The position numbers were made by a program, and so were the translations under genes. DNA of 64,000 bases. It comes from Metaclostridioides mangenotii (GTDB lineage: Bacteria; Bacillota; Clostridia; Peptostreptococcales; Peptostreptococcaceae). Shown here piece after piece: positions 10,238-19,418 of this stretch (position 1 is the stretch's first letter; the number at the start of each line of letters is the position of its first letter). The notes under the pieces were generated by a model. That model searched no databases, had not been told where the DNA came from, and saw nothing but the letters and a program-made list of their open reading frames with translations. The stretch is from positions 992,001-1,056,000 of the forward strand of contig NZ_JAGGJX010000001.1 of the NCBI RefSeq assembly GCF_017873185.1, in the 5' to 3' direction.

Positions 10238-10276
10238 AAAACTGCCAAACGGATTTTATTGCCGTTTGGCAGTTTT
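10238..10276 (-). terminator. Terminator of the deoB-punA-pdp operon
   Basis: Strong stem (AACTGCCAAACGG against CCGTTTGGCAGTT, 13 pairs) with a nine-base loop and a T-rich minus-strand tail, seven bases past the pdp stop codon. Confidence 0.88.
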
Positions 10277-10282
10277 ATAATT

Positions 10283-11611
10283 TTAATCGACCTTTATAAC
10301 TCCATCCTTCGACACAATGCCATAGATAAGTTTATTCTTATCTACTTTGTTGCTAGATATTGAATAAGAGTTTTTTAATCTTTTTTTAGCTACTTCTAGT
10401 TTTTGATCGTTGTTGTAGTGGATATATGCAAGTACCTCTCCATCACTTACTCTATCTCCAACTTTTTTATTTAAAATAATTCCAACAGTAAGATCTAGCG
10501 CATCATTCTTTGTCTCTCTACCCGCCCCTAAGATCATCGCACTTACACCGACTTCCTCTGCTTCTATCTTTTCTATGTAACCGTTTTGATCTGATCTTAG
10601 CTCGTAAATATAATCTGATTTTTTAAATAGAGAGTAATCGTCTACTACATCTTTATTTCCACCTTGATTTTCAATAAACTCTTTTAACTTATCTATTGCT
10701 GCTCCAGATTTAATAACTTCTCTTATCTTTACAACCCCTTTATCAAAACTGTAGACAACTTTTGCTAACAGTAACATATATGCTCCTAGAGTTTCACAAA
10801 GCTTAGCAAAATCTTCGGGTCCATTTCCCTTTAACGTCTCTATAGCTTCTATTACTTCTAATGAATTACCAACTGCAAAGCCTAAGGGTTCACTCATATC
10901 TGTTACAACACCTATTGTGTCTCTTCCCATTCCATTTCCGATTTCCACCATAGATTTTGCAAGTTCAAAAGAATCATCTATTGTCTTCATAAAGGCACCT
11001 TCGCCGGTCTTTACATCTAACACTATAGCATCTGCTCCTGAAGCTAATTTTTTACACATCACACTTGATGCAATTAGCGATATATTATCTACGGTAGCTG
11101 TGACATCTCTAAGTGAATAAAGTTTTTTGTCTGCTACTGCTACCTCTGCACTCTGCCCGCAAACTGCTATTTTATGCTTGTTTACAGAATCGATAAATTC
11201 ATCTCCGCTCATATTTATAGAAAATCCCTCAATAGATTCTAACTTGTCTAAGGTTCCACCAGTGTGCCCAAGTCCTCTTCCAGACATTTTAGCCACTGGA
11301 ACTCCACACGCAGCTACTAATGGTGCTAAGGCAATAGTAGTCTTGTCTCCCACTCCACCTGTACTGTGCTTATCGACTTTTATTCCATTTATATTAGATA
11401 GATCTATCATATCTCCTGACTTCATCATAGCTTCTGTTAGATAGATTGTTTCTTTTTCAGTCATCTTATTGATATAAATTGCCATAAGAAGTGCAGACGC
11501 TTGATAGTCCGGTATTTCATCTTTAGAATACTTTTCTACAAAATAATATATCTCTTCTTTTGTAAGCTCACGGTTGTCTCTTTTTTTCTTAATTATATCG
11601 TAAATTCTCAA
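10283..11611 (-). CDS. pdp: Pyrimidine-nucleoside phosphorylase
   Basis: Splits uridine, deoxyuridine or thymidine with phosphate into the base and (deoxy)ribose-1-phosphate. The 442-residue length and the signature KHSTGGVGDK, which binds phosphate, are typical of the thymidine/pyrimidine phosphorylase family. Last gene of a salvage operon: deoB interconverts ribose-1-P and ribose-5-P, and punA handles purines. The gap to punA is 22 bases. The B. subtilis-type name pdp is preferred over deoA because of the Gram-positive context. Confidence 0.93.
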   Translation of the reverse strand: MRIYDIIKKKRDNRELTKEEIYYFVEKYSKDEIPDYQASALLMAIYINKMTEKETIYLTEAMMKSGDMIDLSNINGIKVDKHSTGGVGDKTTIALAPLVAACGVPVAKMSGRGLGHTGGTLDKLESIEGFSINMSGDEFIDSVNKHKIAVCGQSAEVAVADKKLYSLRDVTATVDNISLIASSVMCKKLASGADAIVLDVKTGEGAFMKTIDDSFELAKSMVEIGNGMGRDTIGVVTDMSEPLGFAVGNSLEVIEAIETLKGNGPEDFAKLCETLGAYMLLLAKVVYSFDKGVVKIREVIKSGAAIDKLKEFIENQGGNKDVVDDYSLFKKSDYIYELRSDQNGYIEKIEAEEVGVSAMILGAGRETKNDALDLTVGIILNKKVGDRVSDGEVLAYIHYNNDQKLEVAKKRLKNSYSISSNKVDKNKLIYGIVSKDGVIKVD

Positions 11612-11633
11612 TGCGAAATCTCCTTTACCTAAG

Positions 11634-12446
11634 CTATAATTTTTGTACTATACTCTTAACTAATTTCATAAAATCCAACTTTACCTTCTGAGTTGTCTCT
11701 ATTACTTCTTTATGGCACAAAGGTTTATCGAGTATACCCGCTGCCATATTTGTTATACAAGAAATTCCTATTACATCTAATTTCGAATGTGAAGCTACAA
11801 TGACTTCCGGTACAGTTGACATTCCAACTGCATCAGCACCCAAAATTCCAGCCATCCTAACTTCAGCAGGAGTTTCGTAGTTTGGCCCACTAAAGAACAT
11901 ATAGACTCCTTCTTTTATATTTATATCTAGTTTTTTTGCAGACTCCTTAGCTAAATTTATATATTTACCTGTATATCCATTTGACATATCCGGAAATCTA
12001 TCTCCCAATCTATCGTCATTTGAACCTACTAAAGGATTATTTGCGCTAAAATTAATGTGGTCTTTGATAATCATCAGATCCCCAGGTACAAAATCCCTAT
12101 TTACTCCTCCTGCAGCATTTGTAACTATAAGAGTTTCTACTCCAAGTTCCTTCATAACTCTAACTGGAAAAGTAACCTCTCTTTGAGAGTAACCTTCATA
12201 ATAGTGAAATCTACCCTGCATCGCCACTACATATTTACCTTCTAATTTACCCGCGACTAGCCTTCCTTCATGTCCTACAACTGTTGAAACAGGGAAATTA
12301 GGTATATCTTTATAATTTAAATACACAGCGTCTTCGATGCTATCTACAATAGAACCTAGACCAGATCCAAGGATTAATCCTATTTTAGGCTTAGCATTTA
12401 ACTGATCCTTTATATATTTTGAACTCTCTACAATTTTATCGTACAT
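11634..12446 (-). CDS. punA: Purine-nucleoside phosphorylase, trimeric class
   Basis: Phosphorolysis of inosine, guanosine and their deoxy forms. At 270 residues it fits the low-molecular-weight trimeric class, with LGSGLG near the N-terminus, the GRFHYYEG motif, FFSGPNYETPAE and the purine-site SCITNMA segment. Located between deoB and pdp on one transcript. Confidence 0.94.
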   Translation of the reverse strand: MYDKIVESSKYIKDQLNAKPKIGLILGSGLGSIVDSIEDAVYLNYKDIPNFPVSTVVGHEGRLVAGKLEGKYVVAMQGRFHYYEGYSQREVTFPVRVMKELGVETLIVTNAAGGVNRDFVPGDLMIIKDHINFSANNPLVGSNDDRLGDRFPDMSNGYTGKYINLAKESAKKLDINIKEGVYMFFSGPNYETPAEVRMAGILGADAVGMSTVPEVIVASHSKLDVIGISCITNMAAGILDKPLCHKEVIETTQKVKLDFMKLVKSIVQKL

Positions 12447-12467
12447 AGTTAACAGCCTCCAAAATGT

Positions 12468-13637
12468 TTAGAATAATTCTTCTTTAAAACTAACTCCATG
12501 CTTAGTCTTTTCTACTCCTAAAATATCTGCAATAGTAGCTCCAATATCGCAGAAACTATTTCTTATTCCTAAGTTTACTCCTTTTTTTATCTTGCCGCCA
12601 TATATTAATAGCGGAATATACTCTCTAGTATGATCAGTTCCTTTGTAAGTAGGATCGTTCCCATGATCGGCATTTATTATCAATATATCATCTTCATTCA
12701 TAGCATCAAATACTTCAGGCAACCTAGCATCAAATTCCTCTATGGCATATTTATACCCTTTTACATCTCTTCTGTGTCCGTATTTTGAGTCAAAATCTAC
12801 CAGATTAGTGTATATAAGACCACTATTGTTCAACTCGATGTATTCTATTGTTTTATCGACTCCATCCATATTATCCTTAGTATGAACAGCCTCAGTGATT
12901 CCTTGCCCATTAAAAATATCTTCAATCTTTCCTACAGCTATTACATCATGGCCTGCATCTTTAATATTGTCTAATACAGTAGTGTCAAAAGGATCTACAG
13001 AATAGTCTCTTCTATTTGAAGTTCTTTCAAAGTTTCCCTTTTTATCTCCTATATATGGTCTGGCTATTATCCTAGCAACGGCGTTATCGCCACTCATTAT
13101 CTTTCTTGCAATCTTACACATACTGTAAAGTTCTTCAAGAGGAATTATTTCTTCATGTGCAGCGATTTGAAAAACACTATCTGCAGATGTATATACGATT
13201 ACATCGCCAGACTTCATCTGGTGTTCACCGTATTCATCTAAAATAACAGTACCTGACTCAGGTTTGTTTCCTACAACTTTTCTACCCGTCTGTTTTTCAA
13301 ATTCCTCAATTATATCTTTAGGAAATCCATTAGGAAAAGTTTTAAATGGTTTGTCTACAATAATTCCAGCCATTTCCCAATGTCCAGTTGTAGTGTCCTT
13401 TCCTTGAGAAACCTCTGCACACTTTCCAAAAACAGCAGATGGCATATCTTTTTTCTCTAAAAAGTCAACTTCATCAATATTACCAATACCCATATCAATC
13501 ATATTGGGCATAATGATATCTCCTTGAGATTTAACAATATTTCCAATAGTATTAGAACCTACATCCCCAAACTTATCTGCATCAGGAAGCTCACCAATAC
13601 CCACACTATCAATTATTATCCAAATAATCCTACTCAT
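12468..13637 (-). CDS. deoB: Phosphopentomutase
   Basis: Interconverts (deoxy)ribose-1-phosphate and -5-phosphate, feeding nucleoside sugars into central metabolism. A 389-residue alkaline-phosphatase-superfamily enzyme. Visible motifs are the N-terminal metal site (IIDSVGIGELPDA), TTTGHWEMAG with the phosphorylated Thr, and the C-terminal NADHGNDPT and DHTREY metal ligands. First gene of the salvage operon, preceded by a TATAAT-containing palindrome at 13661-13675 that may include its -10 element. Confidence 0.95.
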   Translation of the reverse strand: MSRIIWIIIDSVGIGELPDADKFGDVGSNTIGNIVKSQGDIIMPNMIDMGIGNIDEVDFLEKKDMPSAVFGKCAEVSQGKDTTTGHWEMAGIIVDKPFKTFPNGFPKDIIEEFEKQTGRKVVGNKPESGTVILDEYGEHQMKSGDVIVYTSADSVFQIAAHEEIIPLEELYSMCKIARKIMSGDNAVARIIARPYIGDKKGNFERTSNRRDYSVDPFDTTVLDNIKDAGHDVIAVGKIEDIFNGQGITEAVHTKDNMDGVDKTIEYIELNNSGLIYTNLVDFDSKYGHRRDVKGYKYAIEEFDARLPEVFDAMNEDDILIINADHGNDPTYKGTDHTREYIPLLIYGGKIKKGVNLGIRNSFCDIGATIADILGVEKTKHGVSFKEELF

Positions 13638-13776
13638 AAAATCAACTCCTTAAAAATTCTACATATATTATATGTAATAAATCATTATTAAGAACACATT
13701 TAAAAATATATTAACATATAAATGCAGAAAAATACTTAATTTAAAGACATATATAAAAAAACTATACAAAAATATA

Positions 13777-13813
13777 GGCTAGCTAAAATGTTATAAACAT
13801 AAATTAGCTAGCC
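13777..13813 (-). terminator. Terminator after the xerD-like gene
   Basis: Perfect ten-base stem GGCTAGCTAA/TTAGCTAGCC with a 17-base loop and a TATATTTTTG tail on the minus strand, ten bases after the stop codon. Confidence 0.75.
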
Positions 13814-13822
13814 GTTTATTTA

Positions 13823-14698
13823 TTATTTTCGAGGATGCTTATCTTTAAGTTCCCTTCGAATATTTTGATCAACCTGATTTATATATACCTGAAGACTAGA
13901 CAAATTTGAATTTCCGAGTATCTTGCTTACAACACCGATATTTGCACCTTTGTTCAAAAGATGTATAGCGAATGAATGTCTAAGCATCGTAGGATTGATA
14001 TTCTTATCTATATTTGCTAATTTTGAATACTTCTTGATTATCTTCCAAAGTCCTTGTCTTGTAAATCTATATCCCAAAGAGCTTACAAATAGAGCTTCTT
14101 CAGATTCATATGCCAACTTTGATCTAGATTCATTGATATACATCTGTAGATAGTACTTCGTAGTGTCAAATAAAGGTATTGCCCTCTTGTTTTTACAAGC
14201 ATTGCAATCAATATATTCTAGATCAAAATTTACATCAACTAAATTCATATCTACAAGTTCAGATACTCTTATACCTGTTCCATACAAAAGTTCAAAAATT
14301 GCTTTATCTCTTATAAGCTTTGGAGTATCAAGTTTAGGAAAATCTAATAAAGATACTATTTCTTCCTCTGTTAGTATTTCCACACTATCTTTTTTTATTT
14401 TCGGTTTTTTCATATTTTGTGCTGGATTGTCACTACATATATGATTAAAAAATAAATATTCATGAAAAGACTTAATAGAAGATATCATTCTAGCTATTGT
14501 AGCAACAGATATATTCTCCTTTTCTAATTGAATTAAAAAGCTGATTATGTCATTTTCTACAATATCATGTAATTCTATATTATTTTTTACAATGTACTCT
14601 CTATATCTCTTTATATCCATAAAATATGATGAAACTGTATTCTCTGATAGCTTTTTTTTATTTTTTATATAATCTATGTATCCCTCTATAACGTCCAT
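13823..14698 (-). CDS. XerD-like tyrosine recombinase with altered catalytic residues
   Basis: Full-length (291 residues) XerC/D family protein with an N-terminal SAM-like DNA-binding half (about 1-95) and a C-terminal catalytic half. Arg144 (GTGIRVSEL), a Lys in the beta-hairpin (near 169-171), Arg240 (MLRHSF) and the nucleophile Tyr272 (VYINQ) are in place. The two catalytic His positions are changed: the HxxR His is Thr237, and the His of the usual LGH motif is Asn263. It occupies the xerD locus next to deoB, as in B. subtilis. Either it is an active but divergent dimer-resolution recombinase, or it has lost strand-exchange chemistry. No symbol is given for that reason. Confidence 0.85.
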   Translation of the reverse strand: MDVIEGYIDYIKNKKKLSENTVSSYFMDIKRYREYIVKNNIELHDIVENDIISFLIQLEKENISVATIARMISSIKSFHEYLFFNHICSDNPAQNMKKPKIKKDSVEILTEEEIVSLLDFPKLDTPKLIRDKAIFELLYGTGIRVSELVDMNLVDVNFDLEYIDCNACKNKRAIPLFDTTKYYLQMYINESRSKLAYESEEALFVSSLGYRFTRQGLWKIIKKYSKLANIDKNINPTMLRHSFAIHLLNKGANIGVVSKILGNSNLSSLQVYINQVDQNIRRELKDKHPRK

Positions 14699-14710
14699 AA
14701 TAAACTCCTT

Positions 14711-15313
14711 CTATCTAGCTAGGAACTTCATAATACCAATACTAACTGTATTTAATACCAATTGTAGGCCTGTAGAAACTATTATCACAATCAGTACATT
14801 AAATACATATCTCTTTACCAGTGAAAAAATATTCCTATTGCTTACTCTCTTGTATCTATAAATAAGTTCTCTAAAATAATTTATAGCAAGTAATAATAAT
14901 AAAATCCCCCCTGGTATAATAATTAAATTCTTAATTATTACTAGTACAACTAAACTTGTACTCTTTACTTTTAACGCTATTATACAGCTATTAATAGCGT
15001 ATCCTATTGATATCCCCTTCAAAATAAAAACTAGTCCAGCTAATGGAACTGTAATTACAAATAATCCGCAAATAGCCATTATCCCCATAAATAGCAAATC
15101 GGATTTGTAGTTTGCAAAAACCGTTTGCACTACACTTATCCCAGAATTATAATAATTTACAGTTGGATTTATGTTATCTATCATATTCCCTGATCCAGGG
15201 ATTATTTTGTTTAAATAAGTACCTATCGCAACTGAAATTATAAACAATATTCCAACAATCATTATACTTCTGTTCAGTGAATCAAAATCATCTTTTCTCG
15301 AAGTTTTTCTCAA
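14711..15313 (-). CDS. spoIIM: Stage II sporulation protein M
   Basis: Integral membrane subunit of the SpoIID/SpoIIM/SpoIIP machine that remodels peptidoglycan during engulfment. 200 residues with about five membrane segments and the family's N-terminal membrane anchor. The frame begins at a TTG (15311-15313) behind a very strong AAGGGGGG site; no better-placed ATG exists. That ribosome site lies inside a ten-base-pair hairpin (15321-15363), so translation may be controlled. Neighbours are nudF and the xerD-like gene. Confidence 0.9.
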   Translation of the reverse strand: MRKTSRKDDFDSLNRSIMIVGILFIISVAIGTYLNKIIPGSGNMIDNINPTVNYYNSGISVVQTVFANYKSDLLFMGIMAICGLFVITVPLAGLVFILKGISIGYAINSCIIALKVKSTSLVVLVIIKNLIIIPGGILLLLLAINYFRELIYRYKRVSNRNIFSLVKRYVFNVLIVIIVSTGLQLVLNTVSIGIMKFLAR

Positions 15314-15320
15314 AATTTAT

Positions 15321-15363
15321 CCCCCCTTGTCCTTTATATATTTTTATGCTTTTGGACAGGGGG
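15321..15363 (-). promoter_or_regulatory. Hairpin that sequesters the spoIIM ribosome-binding site
   Basis: On the minus strand CCCCCTGTCC (15354-15363) pairs with GGACAAGGGGG (within 15321-15332; one bulged A) across a 21-base AT-rich loop. The G-run is the Shine-Dalgarno sequence of the TTG-initiated spoIIM. The hairpin lies just after the nudF stop. It lacks a T-run, so SD occlusion fits better than termination. Confidence 0.6.
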
Positions 15364-15369
15364 TTATTC

Positions 15370-15900
15370 TTAAATTAAATCTTTTGTCATTAATATTCCT
15401 ATAGTAGACTTTGCATCTTCTATCTCATTTTTTATAACCATTTCAAACGCTTCTTTTACGTCAATTTCCATTACATCTAAAAATTCATCGCTCTCAAGCA
15501 TTGTTTCACCAGGCGTCAATCCTGTCGCTAGATATATAAATATTTTTTCATTGGAAAATCCTGCTGACGAATAAAATTTATGAATAAGTTTTATATTCTC
15601 TGCCGTATATCCAGTCTCTTCTTGAAGTTCTCTTATTGCACACTCTTTTGGATTTTCACCTATTTCTAGTTTACCTGCAGGTATTTCAACAAGAGCATCT
15701 TCAATAGGTTTTCTGAATTGCTTAACCAAAACTATTTTATTATCATCAGTTATAGCCACTATTCCTACAGCACCACCGTGCTCGATTATCTCTCTCTTGC
15801 TGTATCCTTTTTCTGGAATCTCAACAGTATCAACTCTTAGACTAACTATTTTTCCTGTATATATCTTATCACTTTTAATAGTTTTCTCTTCTAATACCAT
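15370..15900 (-). CDS. nudF: NUDIX hydrolase, ADP-ribose pyrophosphatase type
   Basis: Hydrolyses ADP-ribose (and possibly related nucleoside diphosphates) to AMP and ribose-5-phosphate. The complete Nudix box runs from GKLEIGE through REL..EETGY. At 176 residues it is typical of the NudF/YqkG group. Its start codon lies 26 bases inside the end of the DUF3866 gene, which implies coupled translation. A Nudix gene in this position between the SteA/SteB genes and xerD is also found in actinobacteria. Confidence 0.88.
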   Translation of the reverse strand: MVLEEKTIKSDKIYTGKIVSLRVDTVEIPEKGYSKREIIEHGGAVGIVAITDDNKIVLVKQFRKPIEDALVEIPAGKLEIGENPKECAIRELQEETGYTAENIKLIHKFYSSAGFSNEKIFIYLATGLTPGETMLESDEFLDVMEIDVKEAFEMVIKNEIEDAKSTIGILMTKDLI

Positions 15901-16969
15901 TTTCTACCTCCGTTATATAATATGCAGCTGTACTTGCAGCTTCAAAGAATTCTCTATCTTCATTATAACCTCTGCCCATACTTTTAACTCTTAGATTAAA
16001 ATGCTCTAAATCCTCTTTTGTATTGTTATTTTCTATAAATACAAGATTGTGTTTTTTATTTAATCCATTTGTTTCTATTTGCTCTTTAACCTTACATAGT
16101 TTATCTTGCTCATATTTAGTCAGAGGTATGTGTACCTTTTCATTTACAATCTCTTTAAATACTGTGATACTATGATGAGATATTCCATAGTGTCTATCTC
16201 TCTTATCTGCAAAACTAACTCTAGGTACTGCTACAGGAAAGCCGCCAAGTTTAGCTACTGCATCCAGTATCGGTCCTTGTTCTATGCCTGTAAACCCATA
16301 TTTCGTCCCTGTTCCTACTATTCCAGGACCCATGCTTACAAACACTGCATCTGCATTTAATATATCCTTTGCTGTAATCAAAGCTGTGTAGATATTTACA
16401 CACTCGTAATCTCCACCAAACGCATTTCCTATTGTAATTGTACTATCTATCAATCCCTTATTTTTTAGGTTTTCTACATTTTTACTTAAATACATTGGCA
16501 GTGCGGCTCCATCAGTCATTATATACACCAATTTTTTATCTTGATTATGTTTTTTATAAGATGCTACAAACGGTGTTAACATGCTGTGTAGAGTTCCCAC
16601 AACCACAGGCATATTCTTTAAATTTTTAAACTCTGAAAATTTGCTGTGGTACTCGCTCTCTTGTTCTTCAACTGCATCCACTTTAATTTGAAAAGGTGTA
16701 TATCTAAGTTTCATGATATGTCCACCTTCTGTAAGTTGGGATTCTAAGTTATTTAAATTTGAAATTACAAAGTGATATCCACCTGTTCCCAAACTTAACT
16801 CCACAGCAGTTGTGTTTAAAAGCACCTCATCGCCTACACTTATTTCTCCAGTCATCTTTGGATAGTTGTAAGCTCTCTGTTCTTCTCCGTTTACAACTAC
16901 AATCAGATCGTCTAAATCTCCATTTTGGCTGATTATCGATATTACTTTTCCTAATCTTTTACTTATCAT
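15875..16969 (-). CDS. DUF3866 family protein
   Basis: A 364-residue cytoplasmic protein of the DUF3866 family, a conserved partner of this cluster in Firmicutes with no assigned function. It has an N-terminal beta-rich segment (about 1-85, 'GKVISI..NGEEQRAYNYP') and a Gly-rich alpha/beta domain with conserved stretches FVSMGPGIVGTG and HYGISHHSITV. No membrane segment is seen. Four bases separate it from the MraY-like gene upstream and it overlaps nudF downstream, so it belongs to the same operon. Confidence 0.8.
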   Translation of the reverse strand: MISKRLGKVISIISQNGDLDDLIVVVNGEEQRAYNYPKMTGEISVGDEVLLNTTAVELSLGTGGYHFVISNLNNLESQLTEGGHIMKLRYTPFQIKVDAVEEQESEYHSKFSEFKNLKNMPVVVGTLHSMLTPFVASYKKHNQDKKLVYIMTDGAALPMYLSKNVENLKNKGLIDSTITIGNAFGGDYECVNIYTALITAKDILNADAVFVSMGPGIVGTGTKYGFTGIEQGPILDAVAKLGGFPVAVPRVSFADKRDRHYGISHHSITVFKEIVNEKVHIPLTKYEQDKLCKVKEQIETNGLNKKHNLVFIENNNTKEDLEHFNLRVKSMGRGYNEDREFFEAASTAAYYITEVENGIRRENY

Positions 16970-16972
16970 AAG

Positions 16973-17806
16973 CTACCTTCCCAATCTATCTAAGAAATTT
17001 AGTACTTTTACCTTTTCAATAATCTTAGTTAGCGAATACTTTTCTGTCAGAATATGAATCAATATTAAAAATACAAGCCAACCAACTCTAATCTCAAATG
17101 AGTATCCAAATACTATCACAAGCCCTATAGACATACCTAGAACATTTGAACCGGTATCTCCCATCATCGCTTTTGCTTTTAAGTCGTGATTGAAATATGC
17201 AAGTACATTAGGTACTATTAACAGCGGCAATACTTGTACAAATCCTCCTACAGTTAAAAATACTGCGGCCATTATAAGTAAATATACTTTTATGGCTCTT
17301 CCAGGTCTTAAATCCAATAAATTCATCAGATTTGTAGAAAGGGCGATTACCAGCGTATTTACGATTATGTTCACAATATCTTTTGTTATTGTAACAGATA
17401 TCAAAAGGCCTACTATTCCACCAAATAACGCTTTAAATCCACCAGTAGTAAGAGTCCCTTTAAATAAACTCTTAAAATGTCCTTTAAGACCACTTACATT
17501 TCGATTTCCTATAATATCATCGAGAACTCCTGCAAAGAACATTGAAATAAGCGAAAAGTCGAACATAAATATATACAACAAACTCTCGTAGTTAATTGTC
17601 AAGAACGCCAATATAATACTATTTATAACTAGCATAGGTAAAAATACAATTCCCATGCTCACAGGTATCATTTCTTTATTGTAATTAGGCCTTATAATAT
17701 CGCCTGATATCATCATGTTTCTAAATAAAGGTATACATATATAAGTTCCAAGCAAACCTGTTAAAAGCAGCATTATATACAGCAAATAAGTATCTAATAC
17801 TATCAT
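16973..17806 (-). CDS. MraY/WecA-like membrane phospho-sugar transferase homologue
   Basis: A 277-residue polytopic protein with about eight membrane segments, from the polyprenyl-phosphate N-acetylhexosamine-1-phosphate transferase superfamily. Conserved features are AGVLDDIIGN (the Asp pair) and MMGDTGSNVLG (the second Asp motif). It is shorter than true MraY (about 320 residues) and its loop regions are reduced, so substrate and activity are uncertain. It follows the GT2 gene by five bases and precedes DUF3866. By inference it may build or modify a lipid-linked sugar with these neighbours. Confidence 0.75.
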   Translation of the reverse strand: MIVLDTYLLYIMLLLTGLLGTYICIPLFRNMMISGDIIRPNYNKEMIPVSMGIVFLPMLVINSIILAFLTINYESLLYIFMFDFSLISMFFAGVLDDIIGNRNVSGLKGHFKSLFKGTLTTGGFKALFGGIVGLLISVTITKDIVNIIVNTLVIALSTNLMNLLDLRPGRAIKVYLLIMAAVFLTVGGFVQVLPLLIVPNVLAYFNHDLKAKAMMGDTGSNVLGMSIGLVIVFGYSFEIRVGWLVFLILIHILTEKYSLTKIIEKVKVLNFLDRLGR

Positions 17807-17811
17807 CTATA

Positions 17812-18504
17812 CTACCTCCACTCTTTTTTCTTCTCTTTTACTATTTTCTTTATATGGTAGTATTGTTTACCTCTATGGATAAAACCTTTTAAACTTCTTC
17901 CAGTTTCATTGTGAGTCATATTCACAAGTATCTCTTTTATCTTAAATCCATGTTTAAGTATATCAATAGTCATTCCGACTTCAACACCGTATCCATATGG
18001 CATTTCATCGAATTTTTCAAGCACTTCTCTCTTAAAGACTCTCTGACCTGAAATTGTAGATGTCAAATCTTCTCCAGTCAACTCAAATACAGAATTTCTA
18101 GCTAAACTTTTTACTAGACCAAAGCCGCCTTTTTTCTTAGCGGATGGAAATCTAGCAATAGTTACGTCTACTTCATTGTTTTTCACAGGAAGTATTAGTT
18201 TTTCTACTTCGGAAGAACAAGTTCCCAAGTCTCCATCTAAAAATCCTATTATATCCGCATTTTGTAAAGCAATTTTTAAACCGTAGTTTAGAGCATAGCC
18301 TTTGCCTCTATTTCTATCTAGTTTATGAAATTTTACCTTATCCAAAGAGTACTCACTGATAATTTTTGCAGTATTGTCACTAGATCCGTCATCTATGACT
18401 ATTATTTCAGATATGTCATCTATATCTTTTATTCCATCTAAAGTATCTTTTATAAATTTTTCTTCATTGTAAACTGGTATTATTATACTAATATACTGGT
18501 TCAT
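17812..18504 (-). CDS. Family 2 glycosyltransferase
   Basis: A 230-residue GT-A fold enzyme of the GT2/dolichyl-phosphate-mannose-synthase-like group, starting ISIIIPVYNEE with the metal motif in GFLDGDLGT and an SGQRVF acceptor-side segment. It lacks C-terminal membrane segments, so it is probably peripheral. The genomic setting (SteB upstream, MraY-like protein downstream) suggests transfer of a sugar onto a polyprenyl carrier. The sugar is unknown. Confidence 0.85.
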   Translation of the reverse strand: MNQYISIIIPVYNEEKFIKDTLDGIKDIDDISEIIVIDDGSSDNTAKIISEYSLDKVKFHKLDRNRGKGYALNYGLKIALQNADIIGFLDGDLGTCSSEVEKLILPVKNNEVDVTIARFPSAKKKGGFGLVKSLARNSVFELTGEDLTSTISGQRVFKREVLEKFDEMPYGYGVEVGMTIDILKHGFKIKEILVNMTHNETGRSLKGFIHRGKQYYHIKKIVKEKKKEWR

Positions 18505-18526
18505 TACATTCTCTCCTTAAATCTAC

Positions 18527-19402
18527 TTAATCTTCTGAAGGAATTAAACTTTCTGCAGTTTTTGAAGTACCGAAGTTACCTATTTTATTTCCTTGTTTTA
18601 AAAGTGTTACTAGCGATATATTTCCGCTACCTTCATTTATGTTATCAATAGTTGCAACCTTCTTTTTAGAATAGAATTCTACATAAGATGTCTTTACATC
18701 CGAATTCTGCACCTCAACTATATATTTGTTTTGACCTTTAAAAGAATCGATTAAATAAGTATCCAACTTCCCAAAATCTTTTTCAGCGTTTTTTGAATCA
18801 TCTCCAGCAGATAGTATTACAGAATCATAATTTAAATAAGTACTGCCTAAGTAGTTAAGCTTTATTACATCTAATTCTTGTAAATACTCCAGTTTTGTAC
18901 TTGCATCTTCAGTATTTAGAGCATCTGTAATATATTTTACTGCCCCTTCTGTAGTACTCAAATCTACACCAACCTTTTGAGATACTTCCTTTAACTTAGC
19001 AGTTTGTTTAATAGAGTCTTTAAGAACAATATTAAATCCAACTTTCGCACCTGTCTTATCAAGGGTAGTAGTTATTCCTTCGCTGAAATCATAATTTTCA
19101 TTTAATGTTATAATACCTACAGTTTTACCAGTTAATGTAGAATCTATTAATTTATCTACATTTTTATTGATAAAAGCAACTGCCCTGTTGTATTTTTCAG
19201 TAGATTTACTTAAATCACCTTTTAAAGAATCATTCTTATCCTTTAACAATTCGAATTTTTCATCTAAATCATTTATCATATTTGCTTGTTGTTCACTTAA
19301 TTGTTCATTATTGTTTAGATTAAACCCTACTAGTATACCTATTCCTAAAGCTATAAATATAGCACCTATGGTAACAATGTAGTATTTCATATTAATATGC
19401 AT
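18527..19402 (-). CDS. SteB/MctB-family membrane protein
   Basis: A single N-terminal membrane helix (about 5-25, 'GAIFIALGIGILVG'), then a coiled coil (about 33-70) and an extracytoplasmic alpha/beta domain; 291 residues. This is the family annotated 'copper transporter MctB' in mycobacteria and SteB in corynebacteria, where SteA/SteB act with a cell-separation hydrolase. It directly follows the SteA-like gene (16 bases), as in actinobacteria. I infer a role in envelope biogenesis or septation rather than copper transport. The ATG at 19402 is used; an alternative is the Met at codon 5. Confidence 0.8.
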   Translation of the reverse strand: MHINMKYYIVTIGAIFIALGIGILVGFNLNNNEQLSEQQANMINDLDEKFELLKDKNDSLKGDLSKSTEKYNRAVAFINKNVDKLIDSTLTGKTVGIITLNENYDFSEGITTTLDKTGAKVGFNIVLKDSIKQTAKLKEVSQKVGVDLSTTEGAVKYITDALNTEDASTKLEYLQELDVIKLNYLGSTYLNYDSVILSAGDDSKNAEKDFGKLDTYLIDSFKGQNKYIVEVQNSDVKTSYVEFYSKKKVATIDNINEGSGNISLVTLLKQGNKIGNFGTSKTAESLIPSED

Positions 19403-19418
19403 TGTAATCCTCCTCTAT

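Noticed and set aside
18527-19402. SteB homologue as a copper transporter
   Set aside because: Only one membrane helix and no metal-binding motif; linkage with SteA and glycosyltransferases suggests envelope function.
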